Origin: Fulvia fulva
Lineage: Eukaryota; Ascomycota; Dothideomycetes; Mycosphaerellales; Mycosphaerellaceae
Direction of reading: 5' to 3'
Length of the DNA: 64,000 nucleotides
Assembly (NCBI RefSeq): GCF_020509005.1
Contig: NC_063017.1
Location: 3,162,001-3,226,000 of the forward strand
Shown: positions 20,975-31,890 of the stretch, piece after piece
Layout: the number at the start of each line of letters is the position of its first letter
Numbering within the stretch: the first letter of the stretch is position 1
Made by a program: the position numbers and the translations under genes
Notes under the pieces: model-generated
Database searches by the model: none
What the model was told of the DNA's origin: nothing
The model's input: only the letters and a program-made list of their open reading frames with translations

Positions 20975-22495
20975 TTACGTCCGCGTTGGTGTGTTGACTG
21001 CTGATGACGCTGTCGATACTGGCTCGCTCCCAGTACCATGACTGCACTTCCTGTCCACCCAGATCTGCATGTTGATACCGTATAATGCAACGGTGATGCA
21101 CAGCCCGCCAGCAACTAACACCAAGATCGTGCTAATGGTGCTCTGCCACCCAACACCGATGGCATCAATCATGGGCACGCACGTCGCAGTCGCCAGCGCC
21201 GAGAAGGTGTACTGCACCACGTACTTGCTCGCGATAGCATCTGACCGACGCTTGGGCATGACTTCCGCACAGTAGGTGTTCAGACCAGCGAGTGCCGCAA
21301 GCAGCCCTGCTGCTGAGAAGAAGGCGGTCACGATCGGTATCGCCAAGCCGCCTACCTGTTCTTCGATACACCAGCCAAAGATCAAAGAAGCTGCCGGGAT
21401 TACGAAGAAGAAAGATGCGAAGCCACTTCGTAGTCGATCTTGTGGTAGACGGATGCCGTCTCGGCGTTTGATCCACTGTCGGACTGTGTGGTCTGAGAAT
21501 CTGCCACCGATTATGGTGCCGAACAGGAAACCTGCTGTTGGTGAGAGGTAGAAGAGGCCTGATATCAGAGGTGTGTTCAGGTTGAATTGTGATACGAGGA
21601 TGTGCCGTGGACTGGATAGAAGTGCGTACTGCGACCAAGCCAGGAGACCGCATGCTATGTCTGTGAGCAGTACATTGGGGTACTTCATCAGCCCGAGCAC
21701 CTTCATCGGGTTCAAAGCATGGACGACATGTGACATGAGCGTGGTCTCATCGTCTTTTGGTATTAGCGCTGGGCTACAGCCTTTCCTCAAAAAGAGGAAG
21801 GAGAAGAGGAGACCGATGGCGATCATGCCGACCTGAACCCAGAGAATAACTCGCCAGCTCTGATATGTTACGACGACTCCAGCGACGAGTGGTCCAAGTG
21901 GCGATCCTAGTACTGTGCCACAGAGAAAGAATCCGGTTGCGGTGCCTCGAGACGTTGGTGGGAAGTACTCAGCAAGGATGGTCTGGCCTGTGACGTGGAA
22001 GAACGTCCCCTGAAAGCCAGATAGCACTCTGAAGGCGATGAATGTGCTCAAATTCGGCGATAGAGCCCCCGCCATGGTGAAGAAGAGCAAGGCAACGATA
22101 CAGGCGTACCATGCAGCCAGACGGCCGGTAAGCTAGAGACACTGTTAGCGTTGTCGAGAAGCAGCATAGACGCTTGCACTTGCTGTCGCTATAGGGCCCC
22201 ATATAAAAGTCGACACACTCATTGTAAACAAGACACCAGCACTGGATGCATTGATAACCACTGCTGTCGTACCGAAGTCGCCTGCAATCTGGTCCGCTGC
22301 GGAGAAAAGGGATGTGCTGCTAAAGGATGCCGATAAGGTGATGAACGATGTTGTGAAGACTACCAGACATTTTTGTGCCGTTGAGCTGTTGTAGGCAGGA
22401 GAGCATTCGTCCGGTTGTAGCGAGCTTGGAGTAGGGGGCTGCTTCTCGGATTGAGGTGTTTGACTCTCGAGGTCGAGTTGGGTAGGACACGCCAT
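20975..22495 (-). CDS. Major facilitator superfamily transporter (DHA1-like)
   Basis: Two exons are inferred on the minus strand, 22495-22178 and 22132-20975, giving 491 aa. The N-terminus is a cytosolic Ser/Pro/Gln-rich segment (LDLESQTPQSEKQPPTPS). The membrane part has about 12 hydrophobic spans, with FIWGP at the end of TM2, a degenerate loop 2-3, TGFFLCGTVLGSPLGPLVAG (motif C-like, TM5) and PKRRSDAIASKYVVQYTFSA late in the protein. This pattern fits 12-span drug:H+ antiporter-type carriers; the substrate is not predictable. The intron needs a GC donor (AGT|GCAAGC) with a TAG acceptor to keep the frame; a GT donor six bases downstream (GTCTAT) is poorer and adds two residues. An in-frame ATG at 22531 would add 12 residues. 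Confidence 0.82.
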
Positions 22496-23072
22496 AATGT
22501 CTAGAGATGATCGAGGTATGCCATTTTCCATTTCCGATACAGTCCAGCGTCTGTCAGCAGCGGAGTCACATTCTGTTCCCGGGTATCCTAGCAAAATCCA
22601 GGATTGCAGCAAATCAGCCGGCTTCGTTGGCAGCGGCCGCTCAAAGCAAATGTTACAGTACTCGGCTGCTGCAAGACGCTGTACTCACAGGGACAGAGTC
22701 CTTAATATCCAGATGTAAATCGTTTGGTCGGTGAGGTATTTCGCTATGCCGAGTAGTGGATATCGAGTTTTGCATTTCTCGCTGGCAACGTGACGGACCA
22801 AAGGGGAAATTGTTCAAGCTACTTGCCTACCTGTGCTGTGTATGATGCTCACGGTCGCTACAGTTACAGCCCATCGGCAGAGCACCAGTCCATGTACATG
22901 TCCCAATGACATTCACCATGTGAGATGTGAGATGTTGTGCTTCCTCTTTCACACCAGACGCACTCCCCCTTGTTCCAGGAGAGCACTTGCCGCTCTCGCT
23001 CTCGCCTTTCGGCAAGATCGGGCCGACATCGCAGCCCAACGCGTGAATCACGAAAGGAGCACTACACACATA
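22496..23072. other. 5' flank of the MFS gene and spacer before the MITE
   Basis: No gene is seen. This is probably the promoter of the minus-strand transporter. Short frames on both strands lack domains. Confidence 0.45.
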
Positions 23073-23359
23073 CAGTCCTGGGCATAGTTTTTACAGCCCC
23101 TGTATTTACGCTAACCCCTTCCGGCTATTCATGTCCATCTCAGGAGGTGTTGCTACCTTCAATCTCACTATCAAGAATGGGCCAAGCTTACACCTGAGGA
23201 CATACAACGTATATGCAAGAGTATGCGAGACCGCTGCGAGGCAGTAATAGCCAACAATAGAGGACACACCAGGTGGTGAGCTACGCCAAGCAGTGGATAC
23301 ATCCTTCCTGATGAGGAAAGGTGGAAGAACAGGGGTTGTAAAAATTATGCCCAGGACTG
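23073..23359 (+). mobile_element. Tc1/mariner-type MITE with TA target duplication
   Basis: The element is 287 bp. The left end CAGTCCTGGGCATAGTTTTT is mirrored at the right end, where AAAAATTATGCCCAGGACTG is its reverse complement with one transition. The inverted repeat is about 31 bp with two C/T differences. TA flanks both sides (23071-23072 and 23360-23361). Size, terminal repeats, TA duplication and absence of a coding frame fit a non-autonomous Tc1/mariner element. It is not visibly RIP-mutated. Confidence 0.82.
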
Positions 23360-23361
23360 TA

Positions 23362-23621
23362 TCGAAGCATTTCTACAAAGGGCTCACGTCGATACTGCAT
23401 CATCATCATCTCTGTGGTGACGACCAGGACCTATATCGAACATGGATCGTCAACATTATCACGACTCCAATTGTCCGAACCCAGTTGTCAGCGACCGAGG
23501 GCATGACAATTTGATACGGAATATCAGCTATACTACGAAACAGAGCATCAAAGCAATACCAACAGAAGACAAAGCATCAATCCCACCAGATCAAATTCGC
23601 TTACGGCCCTAAACGCTCCTA
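23362..23621. other. Short spacer, nothing recognised
   Basis: A CAT triplet run near 23400 and otherwise unremarkable sequence. It is probably the 3' flank of the minus-strand Gly/Met-rich gene. Confidence 0.4.
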
Positions 23622-24002
23622 CTAGTAGCCATAGCACATGTGGAAGTGCAAATGGTCGGAGCCATCTGAGTCATAATCAGAGTCGTCCTCTCCATCTCCA
23701 CCCGGTGCACCACTTGCACTGCGGCCCATGTTTCCTCCCATGAGTCCAGTGCCGCTCGCTGCAGTGAGAGGGCTACGCATAAGACCGCCGCCAGCAGCGC
23801 CGTTCTGGGCGCCTTGGCCCTGTTGTGCACCTCCGGCCTGCTGGGCGCGCAGAGCGTCGAAGGGGTTGCCGTGCATCTGTCCGCCTCCCATTGGCCCCTG
23901 TCCGGCACCCATCAAACCTGCGCCTGGCATCATCGGTCGACGGCCACCCATCGGGCCCTGGCCGGTGCCCATCATGCTGTTGTTAGGGCTCCACGGATAC
24001 AT
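23622..24002 (-). CDS. Gly/Met-rich low-complexity protein 1
   Basis: A 126 aa frame from an ATG at 24002. Repeated MGxGQGPMGG units run through the first half, followed by an Ala/Gln/Gly-rich segment (AQQAGGAQQGQGAQNGAAGG) and an acidic tail, DGEDDSDYDSDGSDHLHFH. There is no signal peptide or membrane span. The family is not recognised. Composition resembles intrinsically disordered, condensate-prone proteins. A second gene of the same style follows 0.5 kb away on the same strand. Low-complexity frames can arise by chance from GC-rich repeats, so this needs RNA support. Confidence 0.5.
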   Translation of the reverse strand: MYPWSPNNSMMGTGQGPMGGRRPMMPGAGLMGAGQGPMGGGQMHGNPFDALRAQQAGGAQQGQGAQNGAAGGGLMRSPLTAASGTGLMGGNMGRSASGAPGGDGEDDSDYDSDGSDHLHFHMCYGY

Positions 24003-24475
24003 GTTCGTTCGTGAGGATGTTGATCGAAAGCTGTCGGAAGTTTGGCCAAAAGGGCTTTGGTAGTTCGGGAAGTCGTCGTGGTATTAGAGGATGTTTAACA
24101 GAGGGCATAAGAGGAATGAAAGGTAGAAATAGCAGTTTATGGTAGTGAGCGATACAGTAGTGTATATGGCTGGAGGCGAATGCTACTGCGCAGAATGCAG
24201 GATACGTAGTCACGGAGCTCAGGATTCGATCATGATTACAATGGTATGTCTGACCGGAAGCAGTGAATGTTTCCATTTTAAGGGCTTTTAGATTGGTAAG
24301 GGTTGCATAGACAGGAAATGCGCGTCATGTTGACCAAAGCTCCCAAAGTAATGTCGTTGACTACGCTGCGTACATAAAGAGGCGACGAAGGAGAACCACA
24401 TCAATCAAAAAGTAACTAATTGACGTGTAACAAGGAACACCGCCCTCCAAATATCGAACGCTACTGTCGTGAAAA
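24003..24475. other. Spacer between the two Gly/Met-rich genes
   Basis: No gene is recognised. It should contain the promoter of the 23622-24002 gene and the 3' end of the next one. Confidence 0.4.
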
Positions 24476-24892
24476 TCACATGCCACCCATCCCACCGCCG
24501 CCAAATCCTCCCATTGGTCCCATCGGTCCTCCCATCCCTCCACCAAATTGTCCTCTCTGGCCCATCATATTTTGGCCACCCATCATCGCTCCACCCATGT
24601 GGGCGGCGCCAGGTTCTCTTAGCCTACGGTAAGTCCTATGAGGATATGTTGGCCCTCCCATTCCTCCACCAAAGTGCCCTCCTTGGCCCATCGTGCTTGG
24701 GCCACCCATCATATTTCCCCCCATCATCCCTTGGTTGCCCATCAGGTTTGGAGTACCCTGCATCCCTGCACCCATTCCGCCCATGGCGCCACCCATGCCC
24801 ATCATGGGTAGTGCAAGACCGGATAAACCGGCAAGTGGGCAAGTGTAGGGAAATGCGCCTGCGTAAGGGGGGAAGGAGTTGGGGTTGTTCAT
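24476..24892 (-). CDS. Gly/Met-rich low-complexity protein 2
   Basis: A 138 aa frame from an ATG at 24892. After a Pro/Tyr/Phe-rich start (NNPNSFPPYAGAFPYTCPL) the protein is built of MGG/MGGx units. Two copies of a MGQxGxFGGGMGGP block are separated by a basic TYPHRTYRRLREPG stretch, and the end is GGFGGGGMGGM. The duplicated block indicates internal repeat growth. Style and strand match the neighbour at 23622-24002, suggesting a related pair. Function is unknown. Confidence 0.5.
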   Translation of the reverse strand: MNNPNSFPPYAGAFPYTCPLAGLSGLALPMMGMGGAMGGMGAGMQGTPNLMGNQGMMGGNMMGGPSTMGQGGHFGGGMGGPTYPHRTYRRLREPGAAHMGGAMMGGQNMMGQRGQFGGGMGGPMGPMGGFGGGGMGGM

Positions 24893-25626
24893 TCTGAGAA
24901 AAAGCTTGGTCGATTCAGGTTGTCGTTGTGTGGGTTTCGTTGTGTTGTTTTCGTTGTCTGCAGGAGGTTCTTGTGCTGAGGAAGAGGATGAGGAAGGGAG
25001 AAAGATTGGAATGTGGATCTTTAAGTATAATGGGCAAGTGTGGAATACTAGGTATGAATGCTAATGTGAATATGACGAGAGGCGCTTCGTGCCGTTTATC
25101 GTTATGTGTAGAATGCGGTCTGCTGCTTCTGGGGTGTATCTCGTCACTTCATGTCTCTTCGCAGCCGTGAAGCGCTCGTGCAGATCATGCTTGATCCGAT
25201 ACAGCAATCACGGGCGATGGATATCGAACTCTAGTGACCGTCATCGGATCGGTCGAGTCAGCCGCGCATGCTTGCTCGTCAATATTCCCTACTGTGCGAC
25301 ATTTGCAAGTCTCATGAAGCCTCATATCACACCGTGCGATAGCGACCAGGGGCGGATATAATTCAGAGTGGATCACAGATATCACCCTTGCAAGTAGGTA
25401 CCGTAGGAGTTCAACCTATAGGTGGCGTAGAGCAACAAGACAAGCATATCGGAATTGTGAGAGCCAGCTCTATGGCACAGGGCAGTTTTCTAAGCCTGAG
25501 AGTATTGTCGCTAGTGTGGACAGCAGCGATCTGCAGGAGCGACATAGGCGGAAGGCCGCCACTGTGCATTACATCCACCCTTGGGTTCCCATATGCTCGA
25601 TTGTCCGCCTGTTTGCCGATATTAAA
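24893..25626. other. Intergenic, nothing recognised
   Basis: This separates the Gly/Met-rich genes from the 3' end of the zinc-finger regulator gene. Short frames only, with no domain and no RNA gene seen. Confidence 0.4.
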
Positions 25627-26565
25627 TTATATAGTCGGTTTTGCTCTGCATGTGGAACGTAGCCGTCGATCTGCTGGGTCGTATAGCGTCTCTCTATGAT
25701 CCACTGCTTGATTGTTCGGGTCCGGTCGCGAAGCATTACTTTGCGCACATGTTCCGGCTGTCAATCGATGCTGAGAGTTTCCCAAGTCTTGTGCAGCTCG
25801 TCTCATGTGGTCGTCGAGACTCGTATCATTGAAGTAGGTATTCGGGTGAGTGGCCAGACCTTGATACCACGACATGCCACCGCACGAGTCATCGATCGCT
25901 ATATTGCTGTCCTGCTCGGTAGCGCATACAGTCGAGCTCCATTGTGCATACGCTGGTATGTACTGTGTCGGAATCGCCGGGTGATGTAGTGTTTCGCCGG
26001 AGTATTGCTCGTTGGCAGCTGCATCTTCCGGCCACTGCCAAGCAGGCTCTTGAGCCCAGATAGTGTCCGTAAACGTCGCTGGCGAACTGCAGCCTGGTGC
26101 GAGAGACAGAGGAAGCTGCTGCGACGGTAGATGTGAGCCTATGGCGACGCTAAACATGTCTTCTGCTTGTAGTTGAGGGCTGCTGCGAACGGAAGAGCTA
26201 ACACTCGCGGATGATCGATCTGTTCGAGCACGGCTGCGGATGTGCTGGTAGCTGCAATCATGCCCACCACGATCACATCTCGCGCAAGGGCTTAGGTTGT
26301 CGCATCGTGTCTTTAGACGGGAGCATCGATCGCACGCTCTTGTGCTCCTATTCCTCGCTGTCACCGGCCTGCCTCCAATATGAATCTGAGAGTGTCGATC
26401 GAGGAGATCTTTCCGTTTGAAGGAGGCACTGCAGATAGTGCATCTGTATGCTGTATTCTCTTGGTGGTTCTTCCTATGTCGGTTGAGGGTCTCGGCAGCT
26501 TTATAGATACGTCCACAATCTGAGCAGACGTGCTTGGAGGGCTTGGGTGATGCTTGATTCGACAT
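25627..26565 (-). CDS. Short transcription factor with two C2H2 fingers and a Zn2Cys6 cluster
   Basis: The single frame is 312 aa from an ATG at 26565. Finger 1 (about 14-34) is CSDCGRIYKAAETLNRHRKNH and finger 2 (about 42-62) is CTICSASFKRKDLLDRHSQIH. The fungal binuclear cluster (about 77-104) has ACDRCSRLKTRCDNLSPCARC. This combination is known in fungal regulators that usually go on for 600-900 aa with a fungal-specific middle homology region. Here only a 200-residue Ser/Gln/Asp-rich tail follows, so the protein is short, either a truncated gene or a minimal DNA-binding factor. Sites and targets cannot be told. The MFS gene lies 3 kb away on the same strand, with the Gly/Met-rich pair in between. 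Confidence 0.85.
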   Translation of the reverse strand: MSNQASPKPSKHVCSDCGRIYKAAETLNRHRKNHQENTAYRCTICSASFKRKDLLDRHSQIHIGGRPVTARNRSTRACDRCSRLKTRCDNLSPCARCDRGGHDCSYQHIRSRARTDRSSASVSSSVRSSPQLQAEDMFSVAIGSHLPSQQLPLSLAPGCSSPATFTDTIWAQEPAWQWPEDAAANEQYSGETLHHPAIPTQYIPAYAQWSSTVCATEQDSNIAIDDSCGGMSWYQGLATHPNTYFNDTSLDDHMRRAAQDLGNSQHRLTAGTCAQSNASRPDPNNQAVDHRETLYDPADRRLRSTCRAKPTI

Positions 26566-27769
26566 GTGTATGATCTCACCCAGGATGTGTCGTGTTCATA
26601 GCCTCAGATGACGACGCAGCCCGTGAGCCATATATGACGAAGAAGGACTTGAACGTAAGGCTTACCTAACAGGAAAGTTCTGCTGAGCTCTTGGTGATGG
26701 TTCTCATGGACACATTTTGGACGAAGTAGTGCCGCAGTAGCGCGGCTCTCTGCCGTCCCACGCTAAGAACTGTATCATTTTGTTAGCGCATAAGGGCAGC
26801 AGTGAATAAGGTTCGCGTGGCGCGATCTGAGGCGCGTAGGGCAGTACATTCGGCCGGACTTCCAAGCAGAGGAAGCCGCAGCCGTGAGGGTCAGATCCTT
26901 CAGCGATTGCACGAAGGATGTGGACCTATATTCAACTAGACTCCGGCCGTCGGACTGGATGGTTGCCTTCATCAAATGTCTTCTGAAGCGTAGAACTCCA
27001 CACATGACGCCAGATCGAGCCATGAAGCTGAACCATCCGCCATCGTAGTCCCCATGGCCGTTGCTGCAGTGTTTGAGACCGGTGTTGATGAGCATATTCT
27101 TTTACTGTATCTGTCTGGAGGAGCAGTCTATGCTCCGCGGGTGCGCCGAGCGATGTTTTTCACCAGGTCCCGATTCAAGATGCCTTGCAGCGGAAAGCTA
27201 TAGCCGCAGAAGGCGATTCGTGCTCACGGCTCAGGCCTGGCATAGGGGTGGCGTAGTGCTTCTCATGCAGCTACCACGTTGCGGCATAGTCGCTGTTCCG
27301 GGAAGTTCAAGGCAGGCACGATCGACCTGCAGCATACACACCGGTCATGTCTGTCATCGCCGCTCCTATGGCATTCATCATAGGTAGTGTTCACTCACCG
27401 GTCGTCGAGATGTGGAAAACCTTGCGTGCGGGACGATGCGGACATGGGATAAGAGAGCAATGGCGCAAAAGCTCGGCCATGCTAGCATCCACGTGATCTG
27501 TGGTCGGAGTAGGGCACTGGCTGTACAGTGGCCTTGTCGATATTGGTCCACGTTATGTGTGTCGGCACCGAGGAAGAGATGACAGTCGAAGGATGAAGGA
27601 TCGCAACTCCATAGTGAAGTTTGGGCTTGGAGATGTCATGTGACGGAGCTAACACGGAGATACCCGGTGCCAGGATTTGTACTGCCGAGGGCGGATCGAA
27701 AGGAAGGTGGCCGCCCTAGCGTCCTTGGAAAACGCGCTAGTGGGGTCGCGTTCAAAACACCTTTTGTTC
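26566..27769. other. Intergenic stretch up to the transposon island
   Basis: There is no convincing gene; frames at 26775-27095 (minus) and 27061-27387 (plus) lack domains. Base composition is normal and CpA/TpG are present until about 27.76 kb, where the sequence changes abruptly. Confidence 0.45.
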
Positions 27770-28050
27770 ACACCTGTATAGCACTGCATATATACACTCT
27801 ATAGATATACTTTTTATATCGTTAAAAAGCTCGTAAGAAGCGCTTTTAAACTATAGTACGTACGCGCTCTAGCGTCGCTAGTACGCCGCCTAGTCGCGCC
27901 TTCGAGAGGATAGGTAAAATTGAGACACCCTTACGCGTCCGCGTTAAGGATTTGATAGAGAAAGGCTACTTATATAAGAAGATTTTATAATAAGATAAAT
28001 ATATTAGTACGCTAGTAGTAGCGTATCTATAATAAATAATATATTAAATA
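27770..28050. repeat. RIP-mutated unclassified repeat at the island edge
   Basis: TpA-rich sequence with CpG kept and almost no CpA or TpG. It is interrupted by the pogo element and resumes after 30583, but I cannot assign it to a class. Confidence 0.5.
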
Positions 28051-30581
28051 ACGTGCTTTACTACCGAGCGGGCTATACTACCGAGCGGGCTACTTTTACT
28101 AAGAACTGTATCGCTTCTATAGACATAGCTATATAATCACTATTATAGTATATATTATCTTTAAATAAGGCTAAACTGACCTTAGCTATCTAGGCTACGA
28201 AACGCGACGCGACAATTACGAATTAACTTACTATAAAGGTATACGACGCGTCTTAAACTACACTAGGGTATCGATTGAATAGACGACCTCCTCGGGGTAA
28301 CTATAAGCCTAATTCGAAGAAGCTTATAGAGCTAGAAGAGAGGGCAATACTTAAGTATATACTCGAGCTCTAGGTTATAGGGTATAGTAGACGCCCTTAG
28401 CTAGCGGGACAACCTAAGAAATGGTTAGCTACAAAATCCGCGGTTAAGCACCCCCCGAAGCTTATCTACTACCGCCTTACGAGGGTATAGAGTAGTATAG
28501 CAACCTAACTACGAAGCGAACACATCGGCCTCTAGGGGTACCTATTATAGAGGAAGGTTCTAGGATACACGAATACTAGCTACCCCTACGGCTATCGCTC
28601 CTAGAACGTACGGTACGTACTCCTCGTCTGTCCGAGGTGGTCGCTAGGAAGGGGGGAGTAGATAGTAAAGGCGAGGAACCGGACGATTAGGGCACTTCTT
28701 AATAACGCTAAGGACCTACGGCGTATTACGAACTAGATACTAGAGAAGGGCTAGCTAGAACAGTACCGCCTAGTAGGAGTAGTATAGGAAGAGAGGACAC
28801 GACGTAGCGCGACGAGACCGGCTAGGAGCGGGGGCTAACGGGGTAGTGATATAGACTACGTACGTTTAGAGGGAAAGCTAAACTAGATAAGGAGTAGTCG
28901 GGGGCGGGAAGGGTTTTTACCTATTCGGGTTTCCCTTTGTACATAACAATAGATATATACCTATATAGGCCGGATAGGGTCCTAGAATAGGGGAATGACA
29001 AATCTATCTATCTATCTATATACTCGAGCTAGATCTTAGAGGTTTCCCGCTATTAAAGGCTAGTATACGAGCAATAGCCGATTTATTACTATAAGGGAAG
29101 GGTCTTAAGCCCGCTAGTCTTAATTAGACAGATAGGTTTATTAGGCGGTATCGTGAGCTAAAGGTTCGTATAATACGTAGATACGATCGTTAGCGAGCCC
29201 TAATAGAAGATCTAGACGTTATCGAGAGGTAGTTCTTACTTATACGTAATATAAAGGAGAATTATAGTATCCTTAACTAGGATACCTATAACTTCGACGA
29301 GACAGGGTTTATAATAGGTATTATTACGTCTTAGAGCGTCATTACGGGTTTAGAAAGGCGTAGTAGAAAGAGGAAGGTCGTTTAATAGGGTAATAGAAAA
29401 TAGGTAATAGTAATAAAGACTAACTATCTATATAGACGGAATAGCGCTCCTACCCTACGTTATCCTTATAGACAAACAGCACATTAGTACCTAGTACTAA
29501 GACGGCAACTTGGGTCTAGACTAGATAATCGGGCTAATAGAGAACAGCTAGACTAATAATAAGTTCGGTATACGGTAGCTAGAGTATTTCTAGAAGTATA
29601 CTATAGCTCGTACGACTAGGGTATAGAGACTACTTATTATCGATAGCTACGAGAGCTATAACTCGAAGACATTCTAGAATCTATATAAGGAATATAAGAT
29701 CTTGGCCCTATATATACTATCGTACGCCTCGTACTTACTCTAGCTATTAGATATAGGTTACTATTCGCCTTTAAAGAAGGTATATAGTACTTAGCTCTCG
29801 GGCTTAGTACGCTAGTACATTACTTATATCGATAAAGTAGAGTTTTTACGCGCCTTCCGGGCAGCCTATAACGCTAGATTTAGATAGGAGAACGTCCTAT
29901 CGAGCTTCAGAGGCGCTAGTATAGTTCTATTCAATCTATAGGTAGTAATAGACAAGCTTAATATTAAGCTACGTACGCTAACCCCTCTAGCTCCGGACTC
30001 TACCTCTTAGGAGTCGAAGACACTACGAACTATAAAAGAATTCGACTCTTAATCGATACTAGTAACGAACAAAATACGTGCCCGGGTAGGTTTATCGCTA
30101 AACTCGTTATAGGAAGGGGTATATTAGCTTATAAAAGGGAGTAGAGAGATAGCGTATTAGATAGCTCTTATACGAAGCGAGATTAGTAAGCTACGTAAGT
30201 CTAATAAGGCCCTTATATAGCGAAAAGCACGAAAGCGCAAGTATATTTAGTCTAGAGGGTCTCTAACCTTCGATAAGGCGTCGTAATTAATACCTCTAGA
30301 GGATACTAGGAGGTAGGAAGTAAGTAGAGAGTCGCTAGATAGTGTTCGGCTAGTACTAAGGCTACGACGCTATAAGCGATATAGCGAGTCGGGGTATAAC
30401 GTACGCACCTATTAAGTAGACTTACTAGATAGCGAAGAATCTAAAGAGGAATTGTCCTCCTAGTAACGATTCTATAGAATGTCGTCGTGTTAAGATACCG
30501 TCGTAATTAAAGTAGAAGTAGTATAGTTCTTAGTAAAAGTAGCCCGCTCGGTAGTATAGCCCGCTCGGTAGTAAAGTACGT
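28051..30581 (+). mobile_element. Fot1/pogo-type DNA transposon, RIP-mutated, with a nested LINE fragment
   Basis: Terminal inverted repeats are 60 bp (28051-28110 and 30522-30581) and nearly identical. Each contains CTACCGAGCGGGCTA twice in tandem, and TA flanks both sides (28049-28050, 30582-30583). Without the LINE insertion the element is about 1.88 kb, the usual Fot1 size. Remnants of a pogo-family DDE transposase read on the plus strand: a GRPPRGN-like N-terminal motif near 28290, an FDETGF-like first catalytic region near 29300 and later DDE segments, all broken by many TAG/TAA codons. It cannot code for an active transposase. Confidence 0.85.
28370..29018 (+). mobile_element. 5'-truncated LINE 3' end nested in the pogo element
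   Basis: This matches the last 650 bases of the LINE ending at 51830, differing mainly by C-to-T and G-to-A changes in CpA/TpG context. It ends in a (ATCT)n tail. TATACTCGAGCT flanks it on both sides (28358-28369, 29019-29030), a target duplication of about 12-14 bp. The pogo reading resumes after the second copy. Confidence 0.85.
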
Positions 30582-30583
30582 TA

Positions 30584-31100
30584 GGTACGATTTAATAGTA
30601 GCGGAGTAGAGTAAGGGATTAATCTTTAACTAGCTAATAGTACGAGTATATAGCAATATATTAGGAATTAATGTATTAATTATATTAGATGTCTATCTAA
30701 GCTAAAGGGGAGAGTATTACGGTTCGGGCTAAGCCTCGACGGTATATATAGCTATTAGGGGAGTCTTACTCTATATATTAATCTAGACTAACAAAATACG
30801 GCGTATTCGATAGCGCGTATTAAGAGTAACTTAGGAACTTATAAAGTAACTATCCGTACCGGATACCTATCGAGATATATAGCTCTAAAGCTAGTCTATT
30901 TCGAGGTTCTAGTCACCCTATTTCTATAGCTTAGCTACGGCCCTAGGCCCCCTTCTAGACTAGCCGAAACTTAGCTAGCATATTACCTAACTTAGATTAT
31001 AAGCTATACTAGTAATTTACTATAAACCTACTATATACCCTTAACGTATATAGCTCGCGTAATATATAGAATACTTATAAGACCTTACGCTATAACCTAA
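30584..31100. repeat. RIP-mutated unclassified repeat
   Basis: Stop-dense, TpA-rich sequence without a recognisable protein remnant. It may be the continuation of the element that the pogo transposon entered. Confidence 0.4.
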
Positions 31101-31890
31101 ACGGCCGCCTAATAGTCCTCTTAAAAAGGAGAAGGCGAACTAGAGACATAGACTCTAGACTAGAAGCCTAGCTAGTAAGTATTAAGCAACTTATAAGGGA
31201 AACCTACGCCTACTAAAAACAGACATAAAGTATACTACTACTACTAAGCTAGTAATAGTATAGCTAGTAATAATAGCTAAACTAGTAATAACTATAGTAA
31301 CCGCGACTATAAATATAGAATAAGCTACTACTCTAGGTTAACTAAACCTCTATATAGAAGGACCTCTATAAAGAGGCTTAAGAGATACTCGAAGTAGATA
31401 AGCGCCTAGCTAGGGTATATAAGAACACGATCGCCTAACTCCTCGGAGCCCTTAAGGCACTCGAACATTAGATCCCGAGAGTAATCTAGTAGACAATATA
31501 GAAAGCTACTACCTAGTATACTCCTATATAAGTAAACGTAGTAACTAACTCCCCTAACCTATAGACCTAAAGGATAAATAACGCTATTAGGATATACGTT
31601 ACGGACCCGGAGGAGAAGTAAGAGCTAGAGGGCCTAATAAGTAAGGAGCTAGTAGATAGGATTAGCTAGAAGGAGATAGTAGGAGCTAAAATCGAGCCTA
31701 GAGGAGTAATACGCCTCTTTATAGTATAGGAGACAGACCGACAAAAGCTCGAGACCCTTAAGGACTAGATAGTTAAGGTAGCGAGGTTAGTAAAGGTCTC
31801 TTACTAGTAGTTTACGGTAATAGCCTATAGGGTACTAAGGACCTTTAGGGTAGAGAACGACCTTGCCCTACTCTAGATATAGAACTAGAT
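31100..31890 (+). mobile_element. LINE ORF1 remnant, RIP-mutated
   Basis: The stretch is similar, segment by segment, to the ORF1 part of the LINE at 40224-45381 (compare about 31400-31890 with 40690-41150). Similarity stops at about 31890, where a Gypsy LTR fragment begins. Both ends are uncertain. Confidence 0.55.
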
